From: JACCYI01 sp963828075
Lineage (GTDB): Bacteria; Actinomycetota; Thermoleophilia; Solirubrobacterales; Solirubrobacteraceae
NCBI GenBank assembly: GCA_963828075.1
Contig: CAWHDH010000021.1
Span: forward strand, 3,348,001 to 3,412,000
Reading direction: 5' to 3'
DNA: 64,000 nt
The notes under the pieces were generated by a model. It did not search any database, was not told the origin of the DNA, and worked only from the letters and a program-made list of their open reading frames with translations. Each line of letters begins with the position of its first letter. The first letter of the stretch is position 1. Both the position numbers and the translations under genes were made by a program. Positions 44,097 to 53,326 of this stretch are shown one piece after another.

Positions 44097-46901
44097 ATGG
44101 CGTTCGCGGCGCGGGTCTTCGAGCGGATCGTGGGTGCCGCCGGACGGCGCCCCCGCCGGGTCATCGCGCTGGTCGCCGTGCTCGCCGTCGCCGGCGCCGG
44201 GCTCGCGCTGGGGCTCGAGCCGAGCGCCGGCACGGAGACGCTCGCGGGCCGCGACAGCGCCACGTTCAAGGCGACCGAGCGCTATCGCGAGCGCTTCGGC
44301 GACCACGCGATCATCATCCTCGTCAAGGGGGACCTGCCGCAGATCGTGATGACCGCGAACCTCGGCCGCCTGATCGGGCTCGAGGGCTGCATCGGTGGCA
44401 ACAAGCCGCCCGACCGCCCCGCCCCCGGTGGCGCCGGCTCGCCGTGCGACACGTTCGCGAAGACCAAGCCGGTCCAGGTCGTCTACGGCCCCGGCACCTT
44501 CATCAACGCGGCGGTCGGCGAGATCCAGGATCAGCTCGCGGCGCGCGTGCGCTCCGAGCAGGCGCGGGCGGAGCGGGCCGCCAAGGCCGCGCGGACGCTG
44601 GCGCGCGAGCAGGGACGGTCCAAGGCCGAGCAGGACCGGCTGGCGGCCTCGGCCCGCCAGCTCGTCGAGAACGAGTTCATGCGCGACCTGCTCACGCTGT
44701 CGCTGCGCTACGGACTCGGCACCAAGCTGCCGCGGATCGACGATCCCGACTTCGTCGCCAACCTGGTCTTCGACCCCAGCCGCGGGTCCAGCACCCCCAA
44801 GGCGCGGTTCGCCTACCTGTTCCCGAACGCGCGCTCCGCCGTCGTCCAGGTGCGGCTGAAGCCCGATCTCACCGACGCGCAGCGGACCGAGGCGATCCGG
44901 CTGGTGCGCGCGGCGGTGCGGATGAAGGAGTGGCGCCCGGAGAACGGCGTGAGCTACACCGTGACGGGCGCGCCGGTGCTCGCCGAGGACCTCACGGAGT
45001 CGCTCGCGCTGTCGACGCTCGGGCTGCTGCTGGTCGCGCTGCTGGTGATGGCCGCGGCGCTCGCCCTCGTCTTCCGCTCGCGCCTGCGGCTGCTCCCGCT
45101 GGCGGTCGCGCTCGCCGCGGCGGCGATCCTGTTCGGGCTCATGCGGGTCCTCGGCGCGCCGCTGACGATGGCGTCGGTCGCCGTGCTGCCGGTGCTGCTC
45201 GGCCTCGCCGTCGACTATGCGATCCAGTACCAGGCGCGGGTCGAGGAGGCCGAGGCGGACGCCGACGTGCCGAGCGCCGCCCTGCGCGCCACCCGGCTCG
45301 CGGTGCCGACGATCGCCACGGCCGGCATCGCCACCGTCGTCGGCTTCCTGGTGTTGCAACTGTCGCCGATCCCGATGGTCCGCGGCTTCGGCCTGCTGCT
45401 CGTGGCCGGGATCGTCATCGCGTTCGTCCTGGCGCTGAGCGCCGGTACCGCCGCGCTGGTGGCGGCCGCCGGGCCGCGGCGCCCGGGGATCCTCCGGCGC
45501 TCCGCGCGGGGCGCCGAGGAGATGCTGACGGCGGCGGCCGGGGCGGCATGGGCGCTCGTGTCCGCGGCCGGTGCCGGCCGGGTCCGGCGACGCATCCTCC
45601 GGGGGGTCGTGGTGGCGGCGGTCGCCGCGGCCCTGGTCATCGGCCTGGGGTGGACGTCCGCCGCCATCGGCCTGGTCGTGTCCACGGTCATCCTCACGCT
45701 CTTCGAGGTCGGGCTCGCCGGGCGGCTGGGGGCGGGCGCGCTGCGCCAGGCGCTCACCCGCCCGACCCGGGTGCTCGCCGTCGGGCTCGCACTGGCCTGC
45801 GTGGGCTGGGTGGTCGACTCCCAGACCGAGGTCGTGTCCGACCTCAACGAGCTCGTGCCGCAGGACCTGGAGTCGGTCCGCGATCTCAACGAGCTCCAGC
45901 GCGCCACCGACGTCGCGGGCGAGGTCGACATCGTCGTCGAGGCGCCCGACCTCACCGAGCCCGAGGTCGTCACGTGGATGCGCAACTACCAGTCCGGGCT
46001 GCTCAAGGCCTACGGCTGGTCGGCCAAGCGGGGCTGCGGCACCGCGGGCCTGTGCCCGGCGCTCTCGCTGCCCGACCTCTTCCGCCGCCCCGAGGCGGCC
46101 AAGACGCGCGAGGACATCCGCGCGCTGCTCGACGCGGTGCCGGCGTACTTCTCGCAGGCCGTCATCACCGAGGACCGCAAAACCGCGAACCTCGCCTTCG
46201 GCATGAAGCTGCTGCCGCTCGCGCGCCAGCAGGAGATCATCGAGGACATGCGGCGCCGCCTCGCCCGCGGGCGGCCCGAGGGGGTCCGCGCGGAGCTCGC
46301 CGGCCTGCCGGTGCTGGCGGCGGAGGCCAACGCCGAGCTGTCCTCGCCGCTGCGCCGGCTGGGGACGCTCGCCGCCGGCCTGCTCGCCGTCGGGCTCGCC
46401 CTGCTGCTGGTCTACCGGCGCTGGGAGCGCGCGTGGGTCCCGCTGGTCCCGATCGTGCTCGCCACGGGCTGGTCGGCGCTCGTGCTGTTCGCGCTGCGGG
46501 TGCCGCTGAACCCGATGTCGGCGACGCTGGGGGCGCTGGTGATCGCGATCTCGACCGAGTTCTCCGTGCTGCTCAGCGCACGGTTCCGCGAGGAGCGCGC
46601 CGCCGGCCACGCGCCCGCCGAGGCGCTGCAGCGCACGTACCGCTCGACGGGCGCGGCGGTGCTCGCCTCGGGGGTGACGGCGATCGCTGGCTTCGCGGTG
46701 CTGGCGTTCTCCGACGTCCAGATGCTCCAGGACTTCGGGCGCGTGACCGTCGTCGACCTCTCCGTCTCGCTGCTCGGCGTGCTGGCGGTGCTGCCGGCGG
46801 TGCTCATGCTGGCCGAGCGCCGGGCGGAGCGCCGCGCCGCGGCCGCCGCCACGGCGCCGGATGGCGAGCCCACCGCGCGCGAGCCGGTGGCGGCCGGCTG
46901 A
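44097..46901 (+). CDS. MMPL/RND-family transporter
   Basis: A 934-residue RND-type membrane protein with two repeats of one leading segment, a large extracytoplasmic loop and five further segments. VLPVLLGLAVDYAIQYQAR in the first repeat and the paralogous ALVIAISTEFSVLLSARFRE in the second carry the acidic residues of the proton relay region. MMPL proteins export lipids; following directly after six Mce genes, it probably handles the same lipid class. The start is ATG 44097, 4 bp after the last Mce stop. Confidence 0.88.
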   Translation: MAFAARVFERIVGAAGRRPRRVIALVAVLAVAGAGLALGLEPSAGTETLAGRDSATFKATERYRERFGDHAIIILVKGDLPQIVMTANLGRLIGLEGCIGGNKPPDRPAPGGAGSPCDTFAKTKPVQVVYGPGTFINAAVGEIQDQLAARVRSEQARAERAAKAARTLAREQGRSKAEQDRLAASARQLVENEFMRDLLTLSLRYGLGTKLPRIDDPDFVANLVFDPSRGSSTPKARFAYLFPNARSAVVQVRLKPDLTDAQRTEAIRLVRAAVRMKEWRPENGVSYTVTGAPVLAEDLTESLALSTLGLLLVALLVMAAALALVFRSRLRLLPLAVALAAAAILFGLMRVLGAPLTMASVAVLPVLLGLAVDYAIQYQARVEEAEADADVPSAALRATRLAVPTIATAGIATVVGFLVLQLSPIPMVRGFGLLLVAGIVIAFVLALSAGTAALVAAAGPRRPGILRRSARGAEEMLTAAAGAAWALVSAAGAGRVRRRILRGVVVAAVAAALVIGLGWTSAAIGLVVSTVILTLFEVGLAGRLGAGALRQALTRPTRVLAVGLALACVGWVVDSQTEVVSDLNELVPQDLESVRDLNELQRATDVAGEVDIVVEAPDLTEPEVVTWMRNYQSGLLKAYGWSAKRGCGTAGLCPALSLPDLFRRPEAAKTREDIRALLDAVPAYFSQAVITEDRKTANLAFGMKLLPLARQQEIIEDMRRRLARGRPEGVRAELAGLPVLAAEANAELSSPLRRLGTLAAGLLAVGLALLLVYRRWERAWVPLVPIVLATGWSALVLFALRVPLNPMSATLGALVIAISTEFSVLLSARFREERAAGHAPAEALQRTYRSTGAAVLASGVTAIAGFAVLAFSDVQMLQDFGRVTVVDLSVSLLGVLAVLPAVLMLAERRAERRAAAAATAPDGEPTAREPVAAG

Positions 46902-46915
46902 GGCCCCGGGCCGGC

Positions 46916-47638
46916 ATGGACACGCCCGGGCCGTTCGGCCGCCGCGACGACGCCGACCCGCCGCCGCCTCCACCACCCGCGCCGGCACCGTTCGACCCCG
47001 GCCCGCCGCGGCCACCCGCGAAGGCCTCGAGCTTCACCTGGCTGCTCGGCGTGATCTGCATCCTCGGCCTGGCCTACATCACGCTGAACACGCTGCAGAC
47101 CGAGGGCCCCGGGTCCCGCGGGGTGCCGAACGGCAAGCCGATGCCGCCGTTCGCCGCCCCGCTCGCGTCCTCGACGCGCCGCTGTGGGGGCGATCCGTGC
47201 GACGCGAACGTCGCCCGCCACGATGACTCCGGGGCGGAGGGGAGACGGGCGGCGTGCCGGGTGCGGGCGCCGGACATCCTGAACTCCTGCGAGCTGACCG
47301 AGCGGGGCCCCGTCGCGCTCGCCTTCCTGGCGACGCCGGCGGAGCGATGCCGCGAGCAGGTCGACGTCATGCAACGGCTCCGCGCGCGCTTCCCCGCGGT
47401 GCAGTTCGCCGTCGTCGCCGTGCGCGGCGATCAGGACGACGTGCGCCGGGCGGTCCGCAAGCGCCGGTGGACGCTGCCGGTGGGCTACGACCACGACGGT
47501 GCGGTGTCGGTGGCGTACGGCGTCGCCCTGTGCCCCACCATCACCTTCGCGCGCAAGGGCGGGCGCGTGGCGCACACGTCGCTGCAGTTCCTCGACGAGC
47601 GGGCGCTTGACGCGCAGCTGCGCGCGATCGCAGACTGA
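46916..47638 (+). CDS. Membrane-anchored thioredoxin-fold protein
   Basis: A 240-residue protein. A Pro-rich cytoplasmic N-terminus is followed by one membrane segment (TWLLGVICILGLAYITL, about 42-58) and a thioredoxin/TlpA-like outer domain. GPVALAFLATPAERCREQVD places a single cysteine where a CxxC active site normally lies; CPTITFARKGGRV is the cis-Pro region. Other cysteines (RRCGGDPCD, RAACRVRAP, LNSCEL) could make disulfides. It ends the Mce operon and may help fold the Cys-containing Mce proteins; this is inference. Confidence 0.7.
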   Translation: MDTPGPFGRRDDADPPPPPPPAPAPFDPGPPRPPAKASSFTWLLGVICILGLAYITLNTLQTEGPGSRGVPNGKPMPPFAAPLASSTRRCGGDPCDANVARHDDSGAEGRRAACRVRAPDILNSCELTERGPVALAFLATPAERCREQVDVMQRLRARFPAVQFAVVAVRGDQDDVRRAVRKRRWTLPVGYDHDGAVSVAYGVALCPTITFARKGGRVAHTSLQFLDERALDAQLRAIAD

Positions 47639-47643
47639 AGCGG

Positions 47644-48294
47644 ATGGAGGACCCCGAACCGCTCGAGGGCTGGGTCGACCCCGCGGTCGCCGAGGAGTTC
47701 CCGGCGCTGCAGCTGCTGTACGCCGAGCTCCCGGGCGCGCCGGTCCACAGCCCGCCCGGGGTGCAGGAGCGCCTGCGCGAGCTGTCCGACGGGTTTCGCG
47801 GGCCGCAGGCGATCATGCTCCGCCGGCAGCCGATCCCGCACGCCTACCGCGTCTTCTTCCGCCACATCGGCCTGGATCCCGACACGGACCGCATCCCGGT
47901 CGAGGCGCTCGCGCTCGAGCGTCTGAAGGCCGGCGGCTTCAAGTCGGTGAGCCGCCTCGACGACGCGCTGACGGTCGCCGTGATGGAGACCGGCATCGGG
48001 CTCTGGGCGCTCGACGCCGACCGCGTCGAGGGCGGCCTCGGCATCCGCCAGGCGAACGGCTGGGAGCGCCTCGGCCGGCTCGAGCGCACGGCGCCACTCG
48101 TGCCCGACGGGCGGCTGGTGGTGGTGGACGACGCGGGGCCGCTCGGCGTGCTGTTCGGCGACCTCGCGCCGGGCCACGGCGTGACCGCGGCGACGACGCG
48201 CATCCTGCTCTTCGCCCTGCAGGTGGCCGGCGTGCCCTCGATCCACGTCGAGGAGGCGTTCTGGACGGTCGCGGAGGTGTTGGCGGCGGACTGA
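47644..48294 (+). CDS. B3/4 (PheT-like) domain protein
   Basis: A 216-residue stand-alone B3/4 domain, the tRNA-synthetase-beta-like fold. Characteristic blocks are YRVFFRHIGLDPDTDRIPVE, GGFKSVSRLDDAL and VVVDDAGPLGVLFGD. Related stand-alone proteins may check or bind aminoacyl-tRNA or amino acids; the exact role is unknown. It starts 5 bp after the thioredoxin-fold gene and its stop faces the convergent aminotransferase stop at 6 bp. Confidence 0.82.
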   Translation: MEDPEPLEGWVDPAVAEEFPALQLLYAELPGAPVHSPPGVQERLRELSDGFRGPQAIMLRRQPIPHAYRVFFRHIGLDPDTDRIPVEALALERLKAGGFKSVSRLDDALTVAVMETGIGLWALDADRVEGGLGIRQANGWERLGRLERTAPLVPDGRLVVVDDAGPLGVLFGDLAPGHGVTAATTRILLFALQVAGVPSIHVEEAFWTVAEVLAAD

Positions 48295-48299
48295 CCGGC

Positions 48300-49505
48300 C
48301 TACGCCAGCGCGTCGCGGATCACGCCGGCCAGCCGCTGCACGGCTTGGTCGAGCTCGGCCGGCCCGAGGTGGCTGAACGAGAGGCGCAGCTCGTTGGACG
48401 GGTCGCTGCCCGAGTAGAACGGCGATCCGGGGACGTAGGCGACGCCGGTGGCAGTCGCGGCGGGGCGCATCGCGACGGTGTCCACGCCGGCCGGCAAGGT
48501 CAGCCACGTGAGGAAGCCGCCGGCCGGCTCGGTCCACGTGCAGCCGGCCGGCAGGTGCTGCTGCAGCGCGTCCTCGAGCGCGCGCCAGTGCGACGCGTAG
48601 AGGGCGCGGGCGGCCGGCAGAGCCCGTTCGAAGTGGCCGGCCCGGCCGTACTCCTCCAACAGGCGCTGCCCGAGGCCGCCGGCGCACTGGTCGGTGGTCT
48701 GCTTGGCGGCCGCCAGCTGCGCGATGAGATCCGCGGGCCCGGCCGCCCAGCCGAGGCGCACGCCGGGGAAGAAGGTCTTCGAGAACGTCCCCGCCTGGAC
48801 GACGACGTCGGGCGCCAGCGACCACAGTGACGGCAGATTCGTGCCGTCGAACGACAGCTCGCGGTAGGCGACGTCCTCGACGATCAGCAGGCCATGGCGC
48901 CGGCACAGCTCGACGAGCGCGTGGCGCCGATCGAGCGGCAGCGTGCGGCCGGTCGGGTTCTGGTGCTCCGGGATGACGTAGAGGAACTTGGGGCGCAGGC
49001 CGGCGGCGAGGCGCTCCTCGAGGGCGTCCACGCGCAGGCCGTCGTCGTCCATGGGGACGCCGTGGACCACCGCCTCGGCCCGCGCGAAGGCCATCAGCGC
49101 GGCCAGGTAGGTCGGGGCCTCGACGGCGACGGGGTCGCCCGGGTCGAGCAGGCTCTGGCACAGCAGCGTGATGCACTCCATGCCGCCGCTCGTCACGATC
49201 AGCTCGTCGAGCGCGGGGCGGCGGCCGTGGAGCTGCTCCTGGCGGTCGAGCAGGTACTCGCGGACGCTGCGGAGGCCCTCGCAGGGGGTGTACTGCAACG
49301 CGACGGCGGGCTCGTCGCGGAGCAGCCGCGCCGCGATCTCCTCGATCGCCTCGGCCGGGAACGTCGCCGGGTTCGGGAACCCGCCGGTCATCGACAGCAC
49401 GCCGGGCGGGCTGCCGGCCAGGATCGCGGCCAGCTCGGCGCCGCCCGGGTCGCGCGTGCGGGCGGCGAACAGGTGGCCCCAGGTCGGTTCAGCCTGCGTC
49501 GACAT
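48300..49505 (-). CDS. PLP-dependent aminotransferase, class I/II (MocR/LysN-like)
   Basis: A 401-residue fold-type I aminotransferase of the 2-aminoadipate/valine-type group: SMTGGFPNPATFP at the N-terminus, QYTPCEGLRSVREYLLDRQ, IVTSGGMECITLLCQSLLDP, IPEHQNPTGRTL, and the PLP lysine in GTFSKTFFPGVRLGW. The substrate is uncertain. The start ATG 49505 lies inside the end of the RraA-like gene (17-bp overlap), with AGGA 4 bases upstream; a longer frame from 49565 has no support. Confidence 0.88.
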   Translation of the reverse strand: MSTQAEPTWGHLFAARTRDPGGAELAAILAGSPPGVLSMTGGFPNPATFPAEAIEEIAARLLRDEPAVALQYTPCEGLRSVREYLLDRQEQLHGRRPALDELIVTSGGMECITLLCQSLLDPGDPVAVEAPTYLAALMAFARAEAVVHGVPMDDDGLRVDALEERLAAGLRPKFLYVIPEHQNPTGRTLPLDRRHALVELCRRHGLLIVEDVAYRELSFDGTNLPSLWSLAPDVVVQAGTFSKTFFPGVRLGWAAGPADLIAQLAAAKQTTDQCAGGLGQRLLEEYGRAGHFERALPAARALYASHWRALEDALQQHLPAGCTWTEPAGGFLTWLTLPAGVDTVAMRPAATATGVAYVPGSPFYSGSDPSNELRLSFSHLGPAELDQAVQRLAGVIRDALA

Positions 49506-50157
49506 CGATCCTGAACTCCAGCGCGCTCGCTTGCGCTTGGTCGAGCCGCGCCACGTGCTCGGCATAGTTGGTGAGGTCGTGCAGCGGGTGCCCGCGTCCC
49601 ATCGCCGCGAGCATCGCGCGCTCGCTGCGCCCGATGTGCTCGGCGGTGTCGAGGGCGGCGGCGATGCGCTCCGCGGGCGCGATCACCACGCCGTCGTCGT
49701 CGCCGAATACGACGTCGCCGTTGGCGACCTCGACGCCACCGCAGCGAACCCGCCCGCCGATCGCGGTCCGCGCGACGGTCGAGCCGGAGGCGGGGATCGT
49801 CCCCCGCGCGAACACCGGCAGCCCGACGCGCCGCAGCCCGGCCAGATCCCGGCACCGCCCGTCGATCGCGACCCCCGCCAGGCCACGCCGCTTCGCCTCG
49901 GTGGCGAACAGCTCACCGAGGACCGCGAGGTGCGCGCCGTCGGTCGCGATCACGAGCACGTCCCCGGGTTGGGCCGCGGCGAGCGCGGTGAACACCGGCA
50001 GGTGGTCGTCGGGAGCGAGGACGGTCAGCGCCGGGCCGGCCATCCGCACGTCGGGCACCATCGCGCGGATGTCCGGGTCCAGCACCGGCAGGCTCTTGTC
50101 GGCGTCACACAGCGCCGACACCTCGAGGTCCTGCAGGCGGGCGATCAGGTCGAGCAC
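49489..50157 (-). CDS. RraA-like / HMG-aldolase-type protein
   Basis: A 222-residue RraA-family protein. Key blocks: ALCDADKSLPVLDPDIR, PGDVLVIATDG, GELFATEAKRRGLAGVAIDG then CRDLAGLRRVGLPVFARG (the Arg-Asp pair of the aldolase site), and NGDVVFGDDDGVVIAPAERI. This subfamily includes 4-hydroxy-4-methyl-2-oxoglutarate aldolases and decarboxylases; in E. coli RraA inhibits RNase E. An enzyme role is more likely here. The start is GTG 50157. Confidence 0.85.
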   Translation of the reverse strand: MLDLIARLQDLEVSALCDADKSLPVLDPDIRAMVPDVRMAGPALTVLAPDDHLPVFTALAAAQPGDVLVIATDGAHLAVLGELFATEAKRRGLAGVAIDGRCRDLAGLRRVGLPVFARGTIPASGSTVARTAIGGRVRCGGVEVANGDVVFGDDDGVVIAPAERIAAALDTAEHIGRSERAMLAAMGRGHPLHDLTNYAEHVARLDQAQASALEFRIDVDAG

Positions 50158-50231
50158 CCGGAGAGCGTCGCACAGCGGCAGCGCGCAGGCGGGTCAGAAC
50201 TGCATCATTGACGGAAAGGTCCGGGGCGGGG

Positions 50232-50318
50232 TGTGACCTTCAGCGACAAGTGGCTCGGAGTTTGCGGCGCTTGGTGGCGCGCCAAGGTCATCTCGTCGCG
50301 GATCCCTCAGCGATACGG
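50232..50318 (+). repeat. Left terminal inverted repeat
   Basis: Starts TGTGACCTTCAGCGAC and continues to ATACGG at 50313-50318. It pairs with 55402-55483 with about eight mismatches and one or two small gaps. The rest of 50319-50550 shows no gene. Confidence 0.8.
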
Positions 50319-50550
50319 TGCCAAGGGCCGTGGGATGCGCTCTGACGACCTCGCGCTGCGGGGACGGAGGCGTGGCGCGCCCTGCTGAGTCGTCGGAGGT
50401 TCGCGGCGGTCTCGACGACGGCGGGTTGATCCAGGTCGCACCAAAGCCGGCACGCATCGAACCGACGTCGAGCTCACCCGCCCCCGCCCGCCGGACGGGA
50501 CGAGCGAGAAGCGCGGGCTGACTCGCGGGGGGCTGCGATGCCGGTCGAGC

Positions 50551-51903
50551 TTACGGCTGGCCTGCGAGCGAGTGGCTGACCGCGTGAGGCTCGCTCGCGG
50601 TGACACCGAGGAGGGCTGTCGCGCAGGCGGGGTCGAACTGGGTTCCCGCTCCGCGGACGATCTCCTGGCGCGCTGACTCGGGTGACATCGCGGTCCGGTA
50701 GGAGCGGTCGGTGCGCATTGCGTTCCAGGAATCGCAGACGGTGATGATCCGCGCCTCGATCGGGATCGCAGCACCGCACAGCAGGTCGGGATAGCCGTTG
50801 CCGTCCCAGCGCTCGTGGTGGGCGCGCACGATGATGCCGACGTCTGACATGAAGCCGCCGATGCGGTCGAGTAGCTGCTGGCCTTCGATGGTGTGGGTCT
50901 TGATGATCTGCCACTCGTCGGGGTCGAGCGGGCCGGGCTTGTTGATGATCGACTTGGGGATCGCGACCTTCCCAACGTCGTGGAGCAGGGCGCCGAACTC
51001 GAGGTTGCGCAGCTGGCGGTCGTCGAGGCCGAGCGCGCGTCCGACGGCGGTGCAGAGGGCGACGACGCCGCGGGTGTGCTCGCCGGTGTAGCCGTCGTCG
51101 GCGTTGACGACGTCGCCAAGCGCCAGCGCGGTGCCGCGGTAGGCGTTGTTGAGCTCGAGCATCTGCTCGAGCCGCGCCCGCCGCTCACGCGCGAAGATGG
51201 AGAGCAGCCCGAGCAGGGGGAGGAGTCCGAGCACCGCCCACGGGTGGTGCTCGAACGCGAGGGCGGCGAGCAGGCCGATCGGCGCGAGCGTCATGTCGAC
51301 GCCGTAGACCGGAAGCGCGAGCCGCAGCTCCTCGCGCACGCTGACCTCCCGCACCATTCTCTCGCGCAGGACCGAGACGACGAAGTCCACGACGATCTGG
51401 GCGACCAGGGCGATCGCGACGACACCGAGGGCGGATGACGCGCGCGGATCGTCCGCCGCGATGAGCACGATGGCGGGACCGACGGCAAACCAGGCGTTGT
51501 TGAGCGTGTAGGCCAGTCGCCCCGGCCGGATGTCGCCGCGCAGCACCTCGGGGATCCGGGAGACGATCAGCGCGAGCGCGGTGGCCAGCGGGACCATCGC
51601 GACGGGCATCGCGAACAGGAGCGGCACGAACGCGAGCTGGGTCGGCGGGGTGAAGCCTGACCCGAAGTCAAACCGAGCATGCATAGCCAGCGCCATCGCC
51701 GCCAGTGCGCAGATCGCCGGCAGTGGATGCCAGCTGCCGACGTCGCCGAACCCGACCAGCAGTGTCGCTGTCACGGCGAGGAACGCCAGGACGGCGACGG
51801 TCTCGGCGCGCCGCTCGCGCTCGGACGGACGCGAACGGTCGCGATCGAACGCGGCCTGCAGCAGCGTGTCCTGAGAAGCCGTCGTGTCGAGCATCGCCCT
51901 CAC
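50551..51903 (-). CDS. Membrane-anchored HD-GYP phosphodiesterase-like protein
   Basis: About 450 residues. Residues 35-235 contain six or more hydrophobic segments (a MASE-like sensor). A short coiled stretch leads to an HD-GYP domain (about 255-430) with HDVGKVAIPK (308-317), KTHTIEGQQLL, HHERWDGNGYP (362-372; the canonical HHExxDGxGYP) and DSWNAMRTDR. The metal-binding residues look complete, so hydrolysis of cyclic di-GMP is the likely activity. GTG 51903 and ATG 51894 are both possible starts. It lies inside the transposon-like element, so it may be cargo. Confidence 0.88.
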   Translation of the reverse strand: MRAMLDTTASQDTLLQAAFDRDRSRPSERERRAETVAVLAFLAVTATLLVGFGDVGSWHPLPAICALAAMALAMHARFDFGSGFTPPTQLAFVPLLFAMPVAMVPLATALALIVSRIPEVLRGDIRPGRLAYTLNNAWFAVGPAIVLIAADDPRASSALGVVAIALVAQIVVDFVVSVLRERMVREVSVREELRLALPVYGVDMTLAPIGLLAALAFEHHPWAVLGLLPLLGLLSIFARERRARLEQMLELNNAYRGTALALGDVVNADDGYTGEHTRGVVALCTAVGRALGLDDRQLRNLEFGALLHDVGKVAIPKSIINKPGPLDPDEWQIIKTHTIEGQQLLDRIGGFMSDVGIIVRAHHERWDGNGYPDLLCGAAIPIEARIITVCDSWNAMRTDRSYRTAMSPESARQEIVRGAGTQFDPACATALLGVTASEPHAVSHSLAGQP

Positions 51904-52061
51904 CTAGATCGGCGCGCCGCGGTCAGAAGTTGAACGCGACTCGGCAGCGAGCCCTCCGACGCACCTCACGCGGACGCAGCGCGCTGCTCAACACGTCGCG
52001 TATCCGGGGTGGCGGCCGCCGCTCGCCGCCGCCACCCAGTCGCCGCCGCTGTTCGGCTCTC

Positions 52062-52727
52062 CTAGCGCATCCGCGGGTCGACGAAGACATCGTCGACCCA
52101 GACCTGGGCGGTCGTGGACGCCTTCTTGATGGCGGTGAAGCGCAGCGCGACGTACCGCGCGCCCGGGACGCTGCCGCCGAAGTCCGGCTTGAGATCGATG
52201 TCCGGCGAGATCAGCCAGCCCGAGGCAACCCGATCTCCCTGGTAGCCGTCGAACTGCTTGACCTCGGTCCACGCCGGCCCCAGCAGCTGCGGGTAGACGA
52301 CCTCCGAGCGCAACTCGAGGTTCCCTGCGTTGCTACCGACCGCCTTGTGGGCCAGCCGCAGATGCGGGTAGTCGAGATCGACGCAGATACCCGGCGAGAC
52401 CGCCGACGCGCCGGGCGGCAACACCAGCGACGTGCCGCGCGCAGCGTCGCCGTCGAACCGTGCACCGCCGCTCAGCTGCCAGCCCGGAGCGACGCCGCCG
52501 GTGAACGAGCCGCTCGGCGCGAGCACGTACGTCCGTGAGTCGCCGAGCGCCCGGTACGGCCACGCGTACGCCGGCGCCACGCACGTCGCCGTCGACCCGG
52601 GCGTGTACGCGATCACCGTCGAACCGAGCGGCGTCACGTTCGCCTGAGCTGTCGCTGCCAGCGCGAGCGCAGCACCAAGGCCGCACAGCCCTCCCCAAAG
52701 CCGTCCCATCGATGAAATTCGTGTCAT
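52062..52727 (-). CDS. Secreted beta-sandwich-like protein, unknown
   Basis: A 221-residue exported protein with a signal peptide (GGLCGLGAALALAATAQAN). The mature part is beta-rich with one cysteine pair (TCVAPAY, GICVDLDYPHLRL) and ends QVWVDDVFVDPRMR. It resembles the carbohydrate-binding-like secreted proteins common in Solirubrobacterales. AGGAG lies 5 bases before the ATG at 52727, which fixes the start. It lies within the transposon-like element and 158 bp upstream of the HD-GYP gene on the same strand. Confidence 0.72.
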   Translation of the reverse strand: MTRISSMGRLWGGLCGLGAALALAATAQANVTPLGSTVIAYTPGSTATCVAPAYAWPYRALGDSRTYVLAPSGSFTGGVAPGWQLSGGARFDGDAARGTSLVLPPGASAVSPGICVDLDYPHLRLAHKAVGSNAGNLELRSEVVYPQLLGPAWTEVKQFDGYQGDRVASGWLISPDIDLKPDFGGSVPGARYVALRFTAIKKASTTAQVWVDDVFVDPRMR

Positions 52728-53326
52728 GCCACTCCTGTCGCGGTCGAGTACGCATGACATCGGCCCCACCCCGCCGAACGTTGAGGCGCCAACGCGCTCC
52801 CCTGGACAATCGTTAGCCCTCTGCGCGGGCGGCGCATCTCATTACGCCACCAACGACCACCGCGACGTCACTGGCCGCGCGGGCGGGTTGATCGTCAGGA
52901 CGGGTCTCGTCCAGGCGGCTCACGCAACACGTCGCGATCCGCCGCACCAGCTTGGCGCTGTCGGCACACGACAGCAGCAGCGTCGCGCGTCCCTGGGGCC
53001 GCGCCGTACGCATCGACGGACGTGCCCAGCGCCGAGCCATAGCCGAAGACCATGCCCGCGGATCTCCCGCGGCCGGTCGACCCGACGACAGGTCCGGCTT
53101 CGACGGGCGTCACTCCAACGCGTATCTAGCTCAGGCGCGCGGTTGCCATTCGGCCCGGCGGCCGGACCGGGCTCCGGGCTGAGCAGCCGCCCTGAGCGCC
53201 GGAAACGGCGTTCCAGTCCCTGACACTGTCGTTTTCGCGCCGTTTCCCGCTGCAGCCACGGCGGCGCTCTGCGGTGTGACCTCAGAGCTTCATGGCGGTC
53301 GCTCTTCACCGGTTGTTGGCGTTGGA
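52728..53326. other. About 600 bp without a supportable gene
   Basis: Open frames here lack recognisable homology. It contains a perfect 10-bp inverted repeat, GGAAACGGCG (53201-53210) and CGCCGTTTCC (53238-53247), enclosing TGTCGTTTTC (53227-53236). A second TGTGACCT (53275-53282) occurs 45 bp beyond the TniB-like stop. These could be internal ends or a damaged boundary of the transposition module. Confidence 0.5.
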
